From: Paractinoplanes pyxinae
Lineage (GTDB): Bacteria; Actinomycetota; Actinomycetes; Mycobacteriales; Micromonosporaceae
Direction: 5' to 3'
Assembly: GCF_026626335.1 (NCBI RefSeq)
Contig: NZ_JAPNTZ010000007.1
Location: forward strand, 186,001-250,000
Length of the DNA stretch: 64,000 nt
Shown: positions 17,929-26,159 of the stretch, in pieces
Numbering within the stretch: the first letter of the stretch is position 1
Layout: each line of letters opens with the position of its first letter
Made by a program: the position numbers and the translations under genes
The notes under the pieces: model-generated
Seen by the model: the letters and a program-made list of their open reading frames with translations, nothing else
Database searches by the model: none
Told to the model about the DNA's origin: nothing

Positions 17929-19065
17929 GTGGCTCAGGACGAGGATCTGCCGGTCGAGACGCCGGCTCCGGACGACGACGAGGCACTCGACAAACCGGCC
18001 GAAGACCACTTGGCGGGCCGCTTCGGCCGGCCCGGCCCACCGCTCGACCGCCGCAATCCGTTCATGATCGGGTTGCTGGGCGGACTGGGCATCATCCTCG
18101 CGTACGCGATCTTTCTGGGCCTGCGCAACGCGGCCGGCATCCTCGTCCTGATCTTCATCGCGCTCTTCCTGGCCATCGGGCTCAACCCGGCGGTGGTCCG
18201 GCTGCGCAGCTGGGGCGTCCCGCGCGGGTTCGCCGTGGCGATCGTGGCGCTCTCCGTGGTCGCGCTGCTCGCCGGTGGCATCGTCGCGCTGATCCCGCCG
18301 CTGGTCAGCCAGACCACCCAGCTCGTCGAGAACGTCCCCGAATACATCCAGAGCCTGCAGCGCAACGAGACGATCAACGAGCTGGTCCAGCGGTACGACA
18401 TCGTCAACCGGGTGACCAGCGCGCTCAACGCGGGCACGGTCGGCAACGCGGTGGGCGGCGTGGTCGGCGTGGGCCGCATGCTGGCCGGCACGATCTTCAA
18501 CCTGCTCACCGTGCTGGTGCTGACCATCTATTTCATGGCCTCGTTCGACCGGATCCGCGAGACGGGCTATTCGCTGGTGCCGGCCTCGCGCCGGGTGCGG
18601 GTGCGACTGCTCACCGACGAGATCCTGACCAAGGTCGGGGCGTACATGGTCGGCGCGATCTCGATCGCCGTGCTGGCCGGGGCCAGCACCTGGTTCCTGG
18701 CCGTGATCCTCGGGCTGGCCTACCCGTTCGCGCTGGCCGTGGTGGTGGCCATCACCGACCTGATCCCGCAGATCGGGGCCACGCTGGGCGCGATCATCGT
18801 GAGCCTGGTCGGCTTCGCCTCGTCGCTGACCGACGGCATCATCTGCGCGGTGTTCTTCCTGCTCTACCAGCAGATCGAGAACTATCTGATCTATCCGAAC
18901 GTGATGCGCCGCTCGGTGAAGGTCAGCGACGTGGCGGCCGTGGTGGCCGCGCTGCTCGGGGTGGCGCTGTTCGGCGTGGTGGGCGCGCTGGTGGCGATCC
19001 CGATGGTGGCCGCCATCCAGCTGATCATGCGTGAGGTGATCGTGCCGAGCCAGGAAGCCCGGTGA
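17929..19065 (+). CDS. AI-2E family transporter (YdiK/TqsA/YhhQ-like permease)
   Basis: A polytopic inner-membrane protein (378 residues). The cytoplasmic N-terminus is acidic. Paired helices at about 50-110 precede a central amphipathic region (about 150-205) and four to five C-terminal helices with the family signature DLIPQIGATLGAI. GGAGG at 17919-17923 lies five bases before the GTG at 17929; an in-frame GTG at 17917 overlaps that site and is less likely. The family name comes from autoinducer-2 export by TqsA, but many members are Na+/H+ antiporters or have unknown cargo. It is convergent with the hydrolase, with zero bases between the stops. Confidence 0.88.
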   Translation: MAQDEDLPVETPAPDDDEALDKPAEDHLAGRFGRPGPPLDRRNPFMIGLLGGLGIILAYAIFLGLRNAAGILVLIFIALFLAIGLNPAVVRLRSWGVPRGFAVAIVALSVVALLAGGIVALIPPLVSQTTQLVENVPEYIQSLQRNETINELVQRYDIVNRVTSALNAGTVGNAVGGVVGVGRMLAGTIFNLLTVLVLTIYFMASFDRIRETGYSLVPASRRVRVRLLTDEILTKVGAYMVGAISIAVLAGASTWFLAVILGLAYPFALAVVVAITDLIPQIGATLGAIIVSLVGFASSLTDGIICAVFFLLYQQIENYLIYPNVMRRSVKVSDVAAVVAALLGVALFGVVGALVAIPMVAAIQLIMREVIVPSQEAR

Positions 19066-19854
19066 TCACTCCGGCATCGGCACCTGCTTGAAGGCGGAGG
19101 TCGTCCGGTCCGCGTAGGCGTTCATGTCGCCCGTCTCCATCGGACCTTCCCACGTACGCGGCAACGGCACCGCCACCGCCGGCGCGACCCGCTGCACGAT
19201 CTCGTCCAGCACCTTCTCGGCGTCACCGACCCACAGGTGCTTGCCGCCCGCCACCGGCAGCACCTCGCACTGCGGCACAGCGGCGAACCGCTCCTGCGCC
19301 TCGGCCGGGCGCAGGTAGTCGTCGAACTCGGGCACGATCGCGGTCAGCGGCTTGCCGTCGGCGGCCCAGGCGGCCAGATGCTCCGGCTGCGAGAAGCGCA
19401 GCGGCGGCGACAGCAGGATCGCGCCGGCCACGGCCGGGTCGAGCCCGTGCATCAGCGTCAGGTCGGTGCCGAACGACCAGCCGACCAGCCAGATGTTGGG
19501 CAGGTCGGCGAACTCGGCGTACTCGATGGCCGCGGCCACGTCGTACTTCTCGTCGACGCCCTTCGAGAACGCGCCCTCGCTGGTGCCGCGCACGCTGGAC
19601 GTGCCGCGCGTGTTGAAGCGCAGCACGGCGATCCCGGCCAGCGCGGGCAGCCGCCAGGCCGCCTTGCGGAAGACGTGGCTGTCCATCATGCCGCCGTGGG
19701 TGGGCAGCGGGTGCAGGCAGATCAGGGTGGCCACGGGCTCGCGGTCGAGCGGGCGGGCCAGCTCGCCGACGAGGGTGAGGCCGTCGGCGGTCTGCAACTC
19801 GATGTCCTCGCGGTGCGCGGGCAGGATCGAGTTGGCGCGAATCGGTTGGGTCAT
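19066..19854 (-). CDS. Alpha/beta hydrolase, dienelactone-hydrolase-like
   Basis: A cytosolic serine hydrolase of 262 residues. LICLHPLPTHGGMMDSHV sits at the oxyanion-hole strand and VGWSFGTD is the nucleophile elbow (GxSxG form GWSFG). A late Asp (VPEFDDYLRP) and His (GGKHLWVG) complete the triad. The ATG at 19854 gives the conserved N-terminus; the frame extending to 20109 overlaps another gene and is a shadow. It sits 17 bases after the small CxxC gene, so probably one operon. The substrate is unknown; the alkyl-ester/xylan-esterase-like annotation common in this family is not supported by any special motif here. Confidence 0.82.
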   Translation of the reverse strand: MTQPIRANSILPAHREDIELQTADGLTLVGELARPLDREPVATLICLHPLPTHGGMMDSHVFRKAAWRLPALAGIAVLRFNTRGTSSVRGTSEGAFSKGVDEKYDVAAAIEYAEFADLPNIWLVGWSFGTDLTLMHGLDPAVAGAILLSPPLRFSQPEHLAAWAADGKPLTAIVPEFDDYLRPAEAQERFAAVPQCEVLPVAGGKHLWVGDAEKVLDEIVQRVAPAVAVPLPRTWEGPMETGDMNAYADRTTSAFKQVPMPE

Positions 19855-19871
19855 GTGTCTCAGGGTTCCTT

Positions 19872-20210
19872 TTATCCGTAGCGCGGGGCGTTGCGGGAGC
19901 GCTCCACGCCCGGGCCGCGCCGGTCGCGGGCCTTCCAGCAACCGGTGTGCCAGTGCCGCCGGTCGGTCTCGTCGCCCCGGCCGTCGATCGGCCACGCCAC
20001 CACGTGCGCCACGCCGGGCCGGATCTCTTGCATGCAGCCGGGACACCGGTACGTCTTCGCGGCGGCCCCGCCGAAGATCGACCGCACCATCCACTCGCCG
20101 TCCTGCCACTGCTGCACACCCTCGATGCCCTTGCGGACCCGTTCGTCGGTCAGCGCCCGGGGCGGCTCGGCGCCGGGGCGGCGGCGAGAGTGGTTACGGC
20201 GGGGACTCAC
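19872..20210 (-). CDS. Small conserved actinobacterial protein with a CxxC/His cluster
   Basis: 112 residues with a basic N-terminus (SPRRNHSRRRP). CPGCMQEI, HVVAWP and a later HWHTGCW make a plausible zinc-binding knuckle. The C-terminus ends in VERSRNAPRYG, a tail I recall from streptomycete homologs labelled ATP/GTP-binding without evidence. The GTG at 20210 is chosen because the conserved SPRR block follows it; a frame to 20345 overlaps the divergent dehydrogenase. Its function is unknown. Cysteine spacing suggests a metal-binding or nucleic-acid role, and co-transcription with the hydrolase is likely. Confidence 0.75.
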   Translation of the reverse strand: MSPRRNHSRRRPGAEPPRALTDERVRKGIEGVQQWQDGEWMVRSIFGGAAAKTYRCPGCMQEIRPGVAHVVAWPIDGRGDETDRRHWHTGCWKARDRRGPGVERSRNAPRYG

Positions 20211-20286
20211 ATTTACCAGCGTACGGGTAACGCCGATCACGCTCGGCTCGTGACTCGCGGGTAACAAGCGAATTACACTCGCGTTC

Positions 20287-21777
20287 ATGACCGCTACCCG
20301 AGTGCCCGGCCAGCCGGTCGTCGAAGACGGCGTACTGATCTCCACGAACCCCGCCTCGGGGGCGGAGGCCGGCCGGGTGCCGGTCGCCGACGTCGAGGCC
20401 GTGAACGAGACCGTCCGCCGCGCCGCCGAGGCCGCACTCTGGTGGCAGGCCCTGGGCTACGACGGCCGCCGCGAGCGGCTGCTGCGCTGGCGCTCGCTGA
20501 TCGTCCGCCGGATCGACGAGCTGGCCCAGCTGACCAGCCTCGAGACCGGCAAACCGGCCGCCGACGCGATCGTCGAGGGCACCGCCGCCGTCGAGCATCT
20601 CGACTGGGCCGCCCACAACGCCAGACGGGTGCTCGGGCCGCGCAAGGTGCGCACCCGCCTGCTGACCGCCGAGCACTCCGGCCACCTGGAATACCAGCCG
20701 TACGGTGTGGTGGGCGTCATCGGCCCCTGGAACTACCCGATCCTCACCCCGGTCGGCCCGATCAGCGGCGCGCTGGCGGCCGGCAACGCGGTGGTCTTCA
20801 AGCCCAGCGAGTACACCCCGATCGTCGGCCAGTGGCTGGTCGACACGTTCGCCGAGGTGGTGCCCGAGCAGCCGGTGCTGCAGGCGGTGCACGGGCTGGG
20901 CGACACCGGGGCCGCGCTGTGCCGCTCGGGCGTGGGCAAGATGGCGTTCACCGGCTCCACCGCCACCGCCAAGAAGGTGCTGGCCGCCTGCGCCGAAAAC
21001 CTGGTTCCGGCCGTGATCGAGGCCGGCGGCAAGGACGCGCTGATCGTCGACGCCGACGCCGACATCCCGGCCGCGGCCGAGGCGGCGGTGTGGGGCTCCA
21101 TGACCAACGCCGGCCAGACGTGCATCGGCATCGAGCGGGTCTACGCGGTCGCGCCGGTCTACGACGCGTTCGTGAGCGCCGTCGTCGAAAAGGCAGGCCA
21201 ATTGCGTACGGGTGAAGAGATCGGCCCCATCACGATGCCCCGCCAGATCGACATCATCCGCGACCACATCGACGACGCCCTGGCCAAGGGCGGCCGGGCC
21301 GTGCTGGGCGGCTCCGACGCCGTGCAGCCGCCGTACGTCTCCCCCACCGTCCTGGTCGACGTGCCGGCCGACTCCCGCGAGATCAGCGACGAGACGTTCG
21401 GGCCGACGCTCACCATCACCAAGGTGGCCGACGCCGACGAGGCCGTCGAAAAGGCCAACAGCACCGCGTACGGGCTGGGCGGGGCGGTCTTCGGCCGGAA
21501 GAACGCGCTGCGCATCGCCCGCAAGCTGCGCTCCGGCATGGTCGCCGTCAACTCGACGCTCACCTTCGTGGGCATGGGCAACCTGCCGTTCGGCGGCGTC
21601 GGCGAGTCCGGCTTCGGCCGCATCCACGGCGAGGACGGGCTGCGCGAGTTCGCCCGGGCCAAGTCGATCACCGTACGCCGGGGACCTTCGGTTCTGCCCG
21701 CGATGACCTTCGAGCGCACACCCGCGCAGGTGGCCACCATCGTCAAGGCACTGCGGATTCTTTACGGGCGCAAGTAA
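20287..21777 (+). CDS. Aldehyde dehydrogenase family protein
   Basis: NAD(P)+-dependent oxidation of an aldehyde to an acid (496 residues, normal family length). VVGVIGPWNYPIL is the cofactor strand and KPSEYTP the Lys-Pro-Ser motif. GSTATAKK is the Rossmann turn. IEAGGKD holds the general base Glu and NAGQTCIG the nucleophilic Cys. PFGGVGESGFGR near the C-terminus fits the succinate-semialdehyde / class-3 branch, but the substrate cannot be fixed. It is divergent from the small CxxC gene across 76 bases and lies 17 bases upstream of the ABC gene, so they may be co-transcribed. Confidence 0.92.
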   Translation: MTATRVPGQPVVEDGVLISTNPASGAEAGRVPVADVEAVNETVRRAAEAALWWQALGYDGRRERLLRWRSLIVRRIDELAQLTSLETGKPAADAIVEGTAAVEHLDWAAHNARRVLGPRKVRTRLLTAEHSGHLEYQPYGVVGVIGPWNYPILTPVGPISGALAAGNAVVFKPSEYTPIVGQWLVDTFAEVVPEQPVLQAVHGLGDTGAALCRSGVGKMAFTGSTATAKKVLAACAENLVPAVIEAGGKDALIVDADADIPAAAEAAVWGSMTNAGQTCIGIERVYAVAPVYDAFVSAVVEKAGQLRTGEEIGPITMPRQIDIIRDHIDDALAKGGRAVLGGSDAVQPPYVSPTVLVDVPADSREISDETFGPTLTITKVADADEAVEKANSTAYGLGGAVFGRKNALRIARKLRSGMVAVNSTLTFVGMGNLPFGGVGESGFGRIHGEDGLREFARAKSITVRRGPSVLPAMTFERTPAQVATIVKALRILYGRK

Positions 21778-21794
21778 CTGCTACCGTCCGTGAA

Positions 21795-22442
21795 GTGGTG
21801 GATCATCCCGCTGTCGAGGTCGACGGCCTGCATGTCGGCTATGGCTCCACACCCGTACTGGTGGGTGTCTCGCTGACCGTCCCGCGCGGCCAGGGCGTCT
21901 GCGTGGTCGGCGAGAACGGCATCGGCAAGTCGACGCTGCTGCGCTGCGTGAGCGGCCTGCAGCAGCCCGACGAGGGCACCATCCACGTCTTCGGCGGCGA
22001 CCCCGGCGCCACCCCCGAGTTCTGGCGGGCCGTGGTGACCACGGTCGAGCCGCCCACCTGGTATCCCGGCCTGACCGCGCGCGAGCACGCCGAACTGGTG
22101 TGCCGCGCCCACGGCCAGGATCCCGACCAAGCCGGCGTCGACGAGGCGCTGGAACGCTTCGGGCTGGCCAACCACGCCGACGCCATCCCACCCTCGCTCT
22201 CATCCGGTCAGAAACAGCGCCTGGTGCTGGCCATCGCCCTGCTGCGCCCGAGTTCCCTGCTCATCCTCGACGAGCCCGAGCAACGCCTCGACCGCGAGGG
22301 CCGGGCCGACGTGGCCGGCCTGCTCGCCGACTACGTCGAGGGCGGCGGCTCCCTGCTGATGGCCAGCCACGACGACTCGTTCGCCCAGGCCTCCGGCGCC
22401 GCCATCACCACCATGGAATCGCTCAGCGCGGTCACGCCATGA
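21795..22442 (+). CDS. ABC transporter ATP-binding protein
   Basis: A 215-residue nucleotide-binding subunit. Walker A is GENGIGKST. The signature is LSSGQKQRL, a variant of LSGGQ. Walker B is LLILDEPEQRLD, followed by the H-loop region MASHDDS. The protein is compact, without a C-terminal regulatory domain. Starts at GTG 21795 or 21798 are possible; no strong ribosome site is visible. The permease start overlaps its stop by four bases (ATGA). Exporter direction is inferred from the fused-permease neighbour and the lack of a binding protein. Confidence 0.9.
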   Translation: MVDHPAVEVDGLHVGYGSTPVLVGVSLTVPRGQGVCVVGENGIGKSTLLRCVSGLQQPDEGTIHVFGGDPGATPEFWRAVVTTVEPPTWYPGLTAREHAELVCRAHGQDPDQAGVDEALERFGLANHADAIPPSLSSGQKQRLVLAIALLRPSSLLILDEPEQRLDREGRADVAGLLADYVEGGGSLLMASHDDSFAQASGAAITTMESLSAVTP

Positions 22443-23932
22443 CCGTCGTCCCCCTGGCCCCCGTCCGCCGGTGGATCAGCCGCACCCAGTCCGCCCACCG
22501 CGAGCGCGGCGCGACTCTCGGCAGCCTCTACGTGGGCGTCCTGACCATCGCGATCATCGGCGGCATGTTCCACCGCCAGGTGGGCGAGATCTTCTGGCCA
22601 CCCACCCCCGACGCTTCGGCCCTGGCCGCCGCATCCCTGGTCGCGGTCATCTACGGCCTGCTCTACCTAGCGCTCCGCCGGTTCGGCCCGCTGGCCCTGA
22701 GCCGCCCCGCCGCGTCCTGGCTGCTGCCGGCCCCGGTCAGCCGTCGCCGCCTGCTCCTGCCGTCCCTGCGCATCACCGCCATCGTGGCCACGGTGATCGG
22801 CGCCGTGGCCGCCCTGGCCATCGCCGGCCACGCGGCCCCCCGCTCCGAGGCCGGCGACGAGGTAGCCCTGCTGGTGACCGGCGGCGCCTTGATCGGCCTG
22901 GCCCTGCTGCTGATCGCGACAGCCGCCCAGGCCGGCGGCCGCTGGGGCCTGGTGCTGGACCGGGTGGTGGGCGTGGTGTTCGCGGCCGGACTGGCCGGCC
23001 TGGTGGTGTCCACGACGCTCGACGAGCCCGCATCGGTCGACCGCTGGCCCACAGTCGCCGTTCTGGGCCCCGCCGTCGGCGTGGCCGCGGTGGTGGTGCT
23101 GGCCGTACTCGCCCTGGTGATCCGCTCGTTGGCCGCGACCCCGAGCGACCGCATCCTCGATGCCTCCCGCACCGCCGGCACCCTCTTCGACACCGCCTTC
23201 GGCATCGAGCCTTCGTTCCTGACCGACATGATCGAACGCCGCTACTGGGCCCGGCGGCGGCTGCGCTCGACCCGCCTGTTCCCCCGCCTGCCGGTGCTGG
23301 TGGCCCAGGACGTGCTGCTCACCCTGCGCCGCCGCAGCCGCCTGCTGTGGCTGCTGTTAGGCGCCTCCCTGCCGGTCCTGCTCGGGTCCGCCCCGGGCTG
23401 GGTGCTGGGAGCGGCCGTGCTGGTCGGCCTGCTGATCGCCGGCATGACCGCCACCGGCAACGTCAAAACCGACGCCGGCAACCCGGTGCTGCTGCGCCTG
23501 CTCGGACTCTCCTCCCGCCAAGCCGTCCTGCAGCGCCTGTGGGTGCCGGGCGTGCTGGCCTCGCTGTGGGCCGCCTTCGCCCTGACCCTGCTCGACGTCG
23601 TCGGCGACCTGTCCGCCGGCCCGTGGTGGGCGCTCGGCCTGGTCCTGGGCCCGGTCGGCGCAGCCGCCGCCGTCCACCGAGCCCGAGTCGGCTTCGTCCG
23701 CAACGAACTGCTGCCGCTCGACACGCCGATGGGCACGTTGTCGACCGGCCCGCTGGTCAACGCCGTCATGGGCCCCGACATGCTGCTGCTGGGCATCCCG
23801 GCCTGGATAGCCATCGCCCAGGGCCACCTCGACTGGTCCACGGTCCTGATCCAAGCCGTGATCGGCGGAGCCGGCGCCCGCTTCTACCTGTCCGGCACAA
23901 CCGGCGACGACCGCACCGAGCTCTCGCATTAG
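22439..23932 (+). CDS. ABC transporter permease, multi-spanning
   Basis: A 497-residue integral membrane protein with about 10-12 hydrophobic segments and a soluble loop near residues 225-280 (EPSFLTDMIERRYWARRRL). The ATG at 22439 overlaps the ATPase stop. Long frames extending upstream are shadows. It resembles large actinobacterial permeases of bacteriocin- or drug-export pairs, but I recognise no specific family. Its 3' end overlaps the convergent small membrane gene by four bases. Confidence 0.83.
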   Translation: MTVVPLAPVRRWISRTQSAHRERGATLGSLYVGVLTIAIIGGMFHRQVGEIFWPPTPDASALAAASLVAVIYGLLYLALRRFGPLALSRPAASWLLPAPVSRRRLLLPSLRITAIVATVIGAVAALAIAGHAAPRSEAGDEVALLVTGGALIGLALLLIATAAQAGGRWGLVLDRVVGVVFAAGLAGLVVSTTLDEPASVDRWPTVAVLGPAVGVAAVVVLAVLALVIRSLAATPSDRILDASRTAGTLFDTAFGIEPSFLTDMIERRYWARRRLRSTRLFPRLPVLVAQDVLLTLRRRSRLLWLLLGASLPVLLGSAPGWVLGAAVLVGLLIAGMTATGNVKTDAGNPVLLRLLGLSSRQAVLQRLWVPGVLASLWAAFALTLLDVVGDLSAGPWWALGLVLGPVGAAAAVHRARVGFVRNELLPLDTPMGTLSTGPLVNAVMGPDMLLLGIPAWIAIAQGHLDWSTVLIQAVIGGAGARFYLSGTTGDDRTELSH

Positions 23933-24222
23933 TCGCGTGCCGAATCTCGAACGGTTTTGCGCGGCCTCCGTGTCACCGACGGAACGATTTCGCCTACCGG
24001 AGGTGATTCATCCGCCGGCCGCTCCAGTTCAGCGACAGCCTTGATGATCGCTGGACGATCTTCGGGCTTGACGTCCTTGAGGGCTTCCACAAGGTTCTTG
24101 TTGCGGCTTCCCGCCCGGATCTTCTCGCGCCAGACCTTAAAGCCCAAGCCCATGGCGGTCATCAGTGCCGTACTTACGGTTCCGCTCAGCACGAGCCAGA
24201 TCGCAGGGTCCTCAATCCCCAC
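23929..24222 (-). CDS. Small hypothetical membrane protein (97 residues)
   Basis: I do not recognise the family. One N-terminal hydrophobic helix (about 8-29, IWLVLSGTVSTALMTAMGLG) is followed by a charged cytosolic tail with ALKDVKPEDRPAIIKAVAELE and a basic C-terminus. The frame is open with an ATG at 24222 and overlaps the permease 3' end by four bases. Codon use is less GC-biased than that of its neighbours, as in the whole 23.9-24.8 kb patch, which hints at acquired DNA. It could encode a phage-like or plasmid-like accessory product. Confidence 0.55.
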   Translation of the reverse strand: MGIEDPAIWLVLSGTVSTALMTAMGLGFKVWREKIRAGSRNKNLVEALKDVKPEDRPAIIKAVAELERPADESPPVGEIVPSVTRRPRKTVRDSARD

Positions 24223-24466
24223 AGCGCCGCTCCTCGACTCGGTTGGTCGAGAAGTGCGCAGGGCTCAGCTCGACCAGTTCATGACTGGTGAAGCTGAGAT
24301 CCCGCACCGACTGCGCAAGAACTCAGGTACTACACGGTCTGCCTCAAGACCGTTTCCAACGCTTGTAGTCTCGGCTCTCAACTTGCGCGGTGCTCCCACA
24401 ACACCCCAGGAGTCCGGCAGTCGGCACGACCTCCCTGGACCGACTCATGTGGCTCTGACAAGCCCC
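24223..24466. other. Intergenic, lower-GC stretch without identified genes
   Basis: Several stop codons occur in all frames and no ribosome site or recognisable peptide was seen. It was scanned for tRNA arms and repeat ends without success. It is part of a patch whose base composition is visibly more AT-rich than the flanks. Confidence 0.5.
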
Positions 24467-24664
24467 ATGGACGACCCACACCGGAATTTATGCGTAGAAA
24501 TCTATAGCTCCGGCGGCGCACACGCAGGTTACCTGACCGCTGCGGCCGACGGCCAGACTCATAACGGCACGTCAGCCGACCCAGGGACGATAAAGCGAAC
24601 CGACCCGAAGACACTGCTGGCCAGACTTCTGACCGAGCTCCTTAGGCTGCGCCCGTTCGCTTGA
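24467..24664 (+). CDS. Possible small protein (65 residues)
   Basis: The ATG at 24467 opens a frame whose peptide includes CVEIYSSGGAHAGYLTAAAD and RTDPKTLLARLLTELLRL. It looks like a short beta hairpin followed by an amphipathic helix, more protein-like than the surrounding shadow frames. The ribosome site is weak. No family is recognised. It could equally be a random frame. Confidence 0.35.
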   Translation: MDDPHRNLCVEIYSSGGAHAGYLTAAADGQTHNGTSADPGTIKRTDPKTLLARLLTELLRLRPFA

Positions 24665-24710
24665 TCGCAAGGCGACCCTCGCGCTTCCCGCCAGAAGCGG
24701 AATCGGATGA

Positions 24711-24803
24711 TCAGGTTGCTGCGCCGGACAGAGATATCAACGTGGCCGCGAACATGCCACTGAGCGGAGTCAAGCCGATGCCGCTGATTTCAAAGATTGA
24801 CTC
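24711..24803 (-). pseudogene. C-terminal remnant of a paralog of the FtsK-partner membrane protein
   Basis: On the minus strand, directly after nucS, the peptide ISGIGLTPLSGMFAATLISL continues to SGAAT and a stop at 24711. It aligns without gaps to the last 25 residues of the membrane protein encoded at 30148-30897 (IGGIGLTLLGGMIAATLMSL and onward), with 17 of 25 identical by eye, and ends within one residue of the same point. There is no start codon of its own. It lies in the same frame as nucS, just past the nucS TGA. I read it as the tail of a lost copy. Confidence 0.55.
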
Positions 24804-24815
24804 AAGACCCGAGCC

Positions 24816-25475
24816 TCAGAACAGCGTGAGCTCGTCCCGCTCCATGCCGCGCAGCTTGTCGTAATCCACGACCACACAGCGGATGCCTCGGTCGGTGGCC
24901 AGCACGCGGGCCTGCGGCTTGATCTCCTGAGCGGCGAAAACACCCTGCACCGGCGCCAGCAGCGGGTCGCGGTTCATCAGTTCGAGGTAGCGGGTCAGCT
25001 GCTCCACTCCGTCGATCTCGCCTCGGCGCTTCACCTCGATGGCTACCGACTTGCCCGTGGCGTCCTTGCACAGCAGGTCGACCGGGCCGATGGCCGTCAT
25101 GAACTCGCGGCGGACCAGGGTCCAGCCCTCGCCGAACGTTTCCGGGTGCGCGGCCAGCAGCTCTTGCAGGTGGGCCTCGACCCCGTCCTTCACCAGGCCC
25201 GGGTCGACACCCAACTCGTACGAGGTGTCCTGGAAGATCTCTTCGAGGGTGATCCGGAGCTCTTCGCCCGCCTTGTTCACCACTTTCCAGACGCCCGGTG
25301 CCTCCTGCAGTTTGCAGGGCGGGCTCATCCAGTTCAGCGGCTTGTAGGCACGGTCGTCGGCGTGGATGGAGACCGAGCCGTCGGCCTTCACCATCACCAG
25401 GCGCACGGCCGTGGGCAGGTGGGCGGACAACCGTCCGACGTAGTCGACGGAGCATTTCGCGATGACCAGACGCAC
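24816..25475 (-). CDS. nucS: Mismatch-specific endonuclease NucS (EndoMS)
   Basis: Cuts both strands at mismatches and is the actinobacterial substitute for MutS/MutL repair. It has 219 residues. An N-terminal DNA-binding/dimerisation domain is followed by a RecB-like nuclease core, with GPVDLLCKD (Asp133) and VAIEVKRRG (Glu147, Lys149) as catalytic residues. The extreme C-terminus ELTLF resembles a beta-clamp-binding motif, as needed for activation by DnaN. The ATG at 25475 starts directly at the conserved MRLVIA. A membrane-protein remnant follows in frame after the stop. Confidence 0.95.
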   Translation of the reverse strand: MRLVIAKCSVDYVGRLSAHLPTAVRLVMVKADGSVSIHADDRAYKPLNWMSPPCKLQEAPGVWKVVNKAGEELRITLEEIFQDTSYELGVDPGLVKDGVEAHLQELLAAHPETFGEGWTLVRREFMTAIGPVDLLCKDATGKSVAIEVKRRGEIDGVEQLTRYLELMNRDPLLAPVQGVFAAQEIKPQARVLATDRGIRCVVVDYDKLRGMERDELTLF

Positions 25476-25536
25476 CGGACGACAGTACCTGCACCGGCGC
25501 TGAGCGAGACAAGCGGCGGTTTGTCATTCTGGAGTT

Positions 25537-26151
25537 GTGCTCGAAGCGCTCACCGGCACCGGCCTGGCCGCATCCGCCGGGCTCAATGCCTACATCCCCC
25601 TGATCACCATGGGCGTGCTCGCCCGCTACACCGACACGATCGACCTGCCGACCGGCTGGAGCTGGCTGTCCAACGGTTGGACCCTGCTCATCCTGGCCCT
25701 GCTGCTGGCCATCGAGGTGGTGGCGGACAAGGTGCCGGTGGTCGACCACGTGAACGACGTCGTGCAGACCGTGGTGCGGCCGACCGCGGGCGGTCTGGCC
25801 TTCGGCGCCGGTTCTTCCTCCGAGACGGTGACGGTCAGCGACCCCGGCTCGTTCTTCGGCTCGCATCAGTGGGTGCCGATCGCGGCCGGCGTGGTGATCG
25901 CGCTCGTCGTGCACGGCGTCAAGGCGGCGTCGCGGCCCGTGGTGAACACCACAACGGCCGGTTTCGGGGCGCCGGTGGCGAGCACGGCGGAGGACATCGG
26001 CAGTGTTGTGATGTCCGTTCTGGCCATTCTGCTGCCGATATTGGTCCTGGTCGGACTGGTGGCGATGGTGTTCGCGGCCGTCTGGGTGGTGCGCCGCCGA
26101 CGGCGCCGGAAGGCAGTGTCCGCTTCCGGCGAGCGTCAGCTGTTTGGTTGA
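25537..26151 (+). CDS. DUF4126 membrane protein
   Basis: 204 residues with four to five hydrophobic helices. GTGLAASAGLNAYIPLITMG at the N-terminus is characteristic of DUF4126, and a later repeat (SRPVVNTTTAGFGAPVASTA) belongs to the same domain. The C-terminus is basic (VVRRRRRRKAV). The GTG at 25537 is the first start before the conserved block. Function is unknown in the family. It overlaps or abuts the next membrane gene, so coupled translation is likely. Confidence 0.8.
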   Translation: MLEALTGTGLAASAGLNAYIPLITMGVLARYTDTIDLPTGWSWLSNGWTLLILALLLAIEVVADKVPVVDHVNDVVQTVVRPTAGGLAFGAGSSSETVTVSDPGSFFGSHQWVPIAAGVVIALVVHGVKAASRPVVNTTTAGFGAPVASTAEDIGSVVMSVLAILLPILVLVGLVAMVFAAVWVVRRRRRRKAVSASGERQLFG

Positions 26152-26159
26152 CTCTTCCG

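Noticed and set aside
24300-24380. Possible tRNA-like arms
   Set aside because: No CCA-side acceptor pairing and no GTTCRANYC loop in place.
24816-24818. Functional stop-codon read-through of nucS into the membrane remnant
   Set aside because: The natural nucS end carries its clamp-binding motif and no recoding signal was seen; shared frame is a one-in-three coincidence.
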